Shown: positions 43,780 through 44,724 of the stretch, one piece after another | How the letters are laid out: each line of letters begins with the position of its first letter | Numbering within the stretch: position 1 is the first letter of the stretch | NCBI RefSeq assembly: GCF_028289705.1 | Contig: NZ_JANQOI010000117.1 | Span: 1-44,724 of the forward strand | Reading direction: 5' to 3' | From: Pelagibius sp. | Lineage (GTDB): Bacteria; Pseudomonadota; Alphaproteobacteria; Kiloniellales; Kiloniellaceae | DNA length: 44,724 nucleotides | The notes under the pieces: model-generated | What the model was told of the DNA's origin: nothing | The model's database searches: none | What the model saw: the letters and a program-made list of their open reading frames with translations, nothing else | Translations under genes and position numbers: made by a program

Positions 43780-43942
43780 GTACGAGCCTGGGGCACACCG
43801 CCCGGCAAATCGGCATGGGAGCCCTGCGCAGATGGCGCTACCGGCCTGCCTGGGGCGCCGCTAGCATAAACTGCCGCTCTGGGTGCCTGTGGTCCGCGGG
43901 CCGGGTCGGCCCCAACATGCCGGAGCCCGTTCAGCAGCGCCC

Positions 43943-44724
43943 ATGCCATCATCCAGGGACCTTCATATCCAACCGGTGGAAAATGCCCCGCTGCAGGGCA
44001 TTGCGCTGATGATCGTCGCCTTCACCACCTTCGCCGGCCTCGACACCACCGCCAAGTACCTGGTTCAGATCTATCCCACCGAACAGGTGATCTGGGCGCG
44101 CTATGCCGGGCACATGATCTTCGCGCTGATCATCTTCTGGCCGCGCAACGGGACGCGTATCCTGCGCAGCCGGAGCCTGGGCACACAGATCCTGCGCTCG
44201 CTGCTGCTGTTCGGCGCCACCTCCTGCAATTTCATCGCCGTGCGTTACCTGCAACTGGCCGAGACCGCGGCGATCTTTTTCTCCACGCCGCTGATCGTGG
44301 CCCTCTTCTCGGTACCCATTCTGGGCGAGAGAATCGGCCCGCGGCGCTGGACGGCGATCTTCGTCGGCTTCTTCGGGGTGATGATCGTGATCCGGCCCGA
44401 TGTCGGGCTGATCCACTGGGCGGCCGCCTTCTCCCTGGCCAGCGCCACCGCCGCCGCCCTCTACCAGATCACCACGCGCAAGCTGGCGGGGGTCGACCCG
44501 GCGGCGGTCACGCAGTTCTACACCGCGCTGATCGGCACCCTGGTGATCACCCCCTTCGTGCCCTTCGTCTGGCAGTCGCCGGACCTGATGGGCTGGGCGC
44601 TGATGCTGCTGCTAGGCGCCCTCGGCGGCATCGGGCACTGGCTGTTGATATCGGCGCACCGCCTGGCGCCGGCGCCGATCCTGGCGCCCTTCAACTACAC
44701 CCAGATCGTGCCCATGGTGCTGCT
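43943..44724 (+). CDS. EamA/DMT-family transporter (partial, runs off the window)
   Basis: ATG at 43943 begins MPSSRDLHIQPVENAPLQG, followed by GIALMIVAFTTFAGLDTTAKYLVQIYP. The frame stays open to the window end, 260 complete codons. The first EamA half ends with FFSTPLIVALFSVPILGERIGPRRWTAIFVGFFGVMIVIRP, a highly characteristic phrase. The second half begins with ALYQITTRKLAG and includes HWLLISAHRLAPAPILAPFNYTQIV. Family members export or take up metabolites through about ten helices. The substrate is unknown. The start could instead be ATG at 44009. Confidence 0.92.
   Translation, partial: MPSSRDLHIQPVENAPLQGIALMIVAFTTFAGLDTTAKYLVQIYPTEQVIWARYAGHMIFALIIFWPRNGTRILRSRSLGTQILRSLLLFGATSCNFIAVRYLQLAETAAIFFSTPLIVALFSVPILGERIGPRRWTAIFVGFFGVMIVIRPDVGLIHWAAAFSLASATAAALYQITTRKLAGVDPAAVTQFYTALIGTLVITPFVPFVWQSPDLMGWALMLLLGALGGIGHWLLISAHRLAPAPILAPFNYTQIVPMVL

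Noticed and set aside
43898-43912. GGGCCG-GGT-CGGCCC hairpin downstream of the dehydrogenase
   Set aside because: The stem is only 6 bp and no T-rich tract follows, so it is not a convincing terminator.

Overview
This GC-rich window of a bacterial chromosome most likely comes from an alphaproteobacterium, with a Rhodospirillales-like lineage as a tentative guess. The main support is a complete glpR / glpD-glpS-glpT-glpP-glpQ-glpU-glpV glycerol-uptake locus of the type described in Rhizobium leguminosarum. A photolyase/fasciclin pair behind an alphaproteobacterial sigma-E-like promoter and a DegP plus two-component envelope locus point the same way. I see no rRNA, tRNA, CRISPR array, insertion sequence or phage gene. 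Gene density is high, and most genes sit in short operons or divergent pairs.

Left part (1-15.6 kb). The window opens with the end of an unrecognised gene, a small secreted protein and two inverted copies of a short palindromic repeat. A TadG-like von Willebrand pilus protein follows, divergent from a ligase-associated helicase/PdeM DNA-repair pair. Next come a fasciclin protein divergent from a class I photolyase, a DinB-fold protein, a rhodanese, and a YafY-type WYL regulator with a clear operator facing an ABM-like protein. Then a LysR regulator faces an MFS transporter, followed by a LOG-family nucleotide hydrolase, a small periplasmic protein, and a lipoprotein with a trypsin-like fold whose catalytic residues are replaced.

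Glycerol locus (15.6-24.3 kb, minus strand). GlpR (DeoR family) sits upstream of glpD and a seven-gene operon for glycerol oxidation and ABC uptake. Two TTCG-N4-CGAA palindromes, one before glpR and one just upstream of a good promoter for glpD, are candidate GlpR operators. The two ATPases carry complementary defects that predict one working and one degenerate ATP site.

Middle part (24.4-37.4 kb). A class III nucleotide cyclase carries an N-terminal DUF427 domain. It is followed by a shrunken isochorismatase-like protein and glyoxalase II. On the minus strand lies a block of degP-type protease, OmpR-type response regulator, histidine kinase and two tandem CapK/PaaK-type adenylate-forming enzymes. 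On the plus strand a CBS-domain protein is tightly followed by a PGM1-type ATP-grasp ligase. An N-formylglutamate amidohydrolase-like gene closes the section.

Right part (37.5-44.7 kb). A GNAT acetyltransferase lies downstream of a second, CUT1-type sugar/polyol ABC operon (ATPase, Tat-exported binding protein, two permeases). This operon is divergent from a short-chain dehydrogenase, with a nested palindrome in the shared control region. The window ends inside an EamA-family transporter.

Nothing here is a large unknown defence or biosynthetic island. The most unusual items are the DUF427-cyclase fusion, the two tandem CapK-like enzymes behind a two-component system, the CBS/PGM1 ligase pair, the pseudoprotease lipoprotein and the asymmetric Glp ATPases.
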